Assembly (NCBI GenBank): GCA_005877345.1
Contig: VBPR01000175.1
Coordinates: forward strand, 1-5,068
Direction: 5' to 3'
Length of the DNA stretch: 5,068 bases
Source of the DNA: Nitrososphaerota archaeon
Lineage (GTDB): Archaea > Thermoproteota > Nitrososphaeria > Nitrososphaerales > Nitrososphaeraceae
Shown here one piece after another: positions 4,569 to 5,068 of the stretch. The notes under the pieces are model-generated. The model had not been told where the DNA came from. It saw only the letters and a list, made by a program, of their open reading frames with translations, and did no database searches. The position numbers and the translations under genes are program-made. Every line of letters begins with the position of its first letter. The first letter of the stretch is position 1.

Positions 4569-4578
4569 TTTATTGCAA
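4569..4578 (-). promoter_or_regulatory. Possible TATA-like box of the methylthiotransferase gene
   Basis: Read on the minus strand, an AATAAATTAG run here lies about 38 bp upstream of the TTG at 4534. Usual spacing would start transcription near 4546 and leave a leader of about 11 nt. A second A/T box, GATAAATTCC (4542-4551), is too close to the start codon to drive this gene unless translation begins elsewhere. No Shine-Dalgarno is visible. Confidence 0.3.
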
Positions 4579-4628
4579 AACTGTTGAGTGACTCGTTATC
4601 CTGTAACTTTTGCCTTCAAGTTAGTAAG

Positions 4629-4652
4629 TTTAAATTTCATAACAAATTTGAA
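4629..4652 (-). terminator. Imperfect hairpin just after the aminotransferase gene
   Basis: Read on the minus strand, TTCAAATTT and AAATTTAAA pair at eight of nine positions around a 6-nt loop. The repeat begins 5 bp after the aminotransferase stop. It is A/T-only apart from one base, so the stem would be weak. It is a candidate 3'-end element only. Confidence 0.25.
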
Positions 4653-4657
4653 TTCTA

Positions 4658-5068
4658 CTAGTTTTTCATTATCGTCAAGATATCAGATTCAATTATTTTT
4701 TCGGTAGCATTAATGAGACTCTGAATATCTTTTACATCATGAACAATTGAGATAGCGCCCATCTTGTGAGGCAAGAAGAATATTCCATATTTTGCCATCA
4801 ATGAGAAATGATATTTAGTAAGCGTATCATTATCAGACAAAGCTACATCATTTGCGTTCGTTATTTCATTTACTTTATTCGAAAGAAAATGTGTAAGAAA
4901 AAGGGAACCAAGACCGGTTACCTCTGTTTTCAATCCATAATCTGAAAATAATTTTTTTAAATCATTCCTTGCTGTGTCTCCTAACTTATTAATTTTATTA
5001 TAAACTGTTTGACGATTTTTACTGATGTAATCTAAGGTGGCGTATCCAGCAGTCATTGTTAGAGGATT
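4658..5068 (-). CDS. hemL: Glutamate-1-semialdehyde 2,1-aminomutase-like class III aminotransferase, C-terminal part (partial)
   Basis: The frame runs from the right edge to TAG at 4660-4658, giving the last 136 residues; it continues beyond the edge, since the four codons before the first ATG read NPLT. NPLTMTAGYATLDYI matches the 'GNPLTMAAG' helix of HemL-type enzymes. VTGLGSLFLTHF and GIFFLPHKMGAISIVHDVKDI match the C-terminal domain, where HemL usually has 'AHTEEDI'. By family knowledge HemL is a PLP enzyme converting glutamate-1-semialdehyde to 5-aminolevulinate for haem, sirohaem and cobamide synthesis. The PLP lysine lies outside the window. Thaumarchaea can carry HemL-like paralogues, and no other hem gene is in view, so the exact substrate is open. 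The 123-bp gap to the methylthiotransferase contains that gene's likely promoter, suggesting separate transcription. Confidence 0.75.
   Translation of the reverse strand, partial: NPLTMTAGYATLDYISKNRQTVYNKINKLGDTARNDLKKLFSDYGLKTEVTGLGSLFLTHFLSNKVNEITNANDVALSDNDTLTKYHFSLMAKYGIFFLPHKMGAISIVHDVKDIQSLINATEKIIESDILTIMKN

Noticed and set aside
1..5068. tRNA, rRNA, CRISPR array, transposase or other mobile element
   Set aside because: No cloverleaf with T-loop consensus, no regularly spaced repeats and no transposase-like frame was seen on either strand.

Overview
The window looks like a piece of a low-GC ammonia-oxidising-type thaumarchaeon (Nitrososphaeria; a Nitrosocosmicus- or Nitrosopumilus-like genome would fit). 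This rests on gene content: archaeal/eukaryotic ribosomal proteins eL39 and eL31, a stand-alone TRAM-domain protein, an archaeal-type (CDKAL1-like) tRNA methylthiotransferase, a small membrane-anchored cupredoxin and a very divergent FtsZ-family protein. AT-rich TATA-like boxes close to start codons and frequent TTG starts also fit. The species cannot be fixed from the sequence alone.

Layout: the left edge (1-162, +) holds the last 53 codons of what looks like L-aspartate dehydrogenase (NAD biosynthesis). It is followed by a TRAM-domain RNA-binding protein (217-516, +) and a cupredoxin with a TTG start (644-1024, +). A small cysteine-containing gene of up to 57 codons (1107-1280, -) points back toward the cupredoxin, with an AT-rich hairpin in the convergent gap. 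The 179-bp divergent region 1281-1459 carries clustered inverted repeats and the likely promoter of an rpl39e-rpl31e operon (1460-1989, +). That operon ends at a second convergent gap with a perfect 11-bp stem hairpin. Beyond it, on the minus strand, lie a divergent FtsZ homologue (2084-3043), the tRNA t6A methylthiotransferase (3146-4534) and the C-terminal part of a glutamate-1-semialdehyde-aminomutase-like class III aminotransferase (4658 to the right edge).

How the genes relate: no single pathway unites the window. Translation and RNA modification is the main theme (TRAM protein, eL39, eL31, methylthiotransferase). Cofactor metabolism is represented at both edges (NAD, and possibly tetrapyrrole), with one redox protein and one cytoskeletal relative between them. 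The best targets for a second look are the FtsZ homologue, which has lost much of the GTP-binding signature but has an excellent ribosome-binding site; the small gene at 1107-1280; and the overlapping inverted repeats upstream of rpl39e. No mobile element, CRISPR array, tRNA or rRNA was seen, and I found no convincing new multi-gene system.
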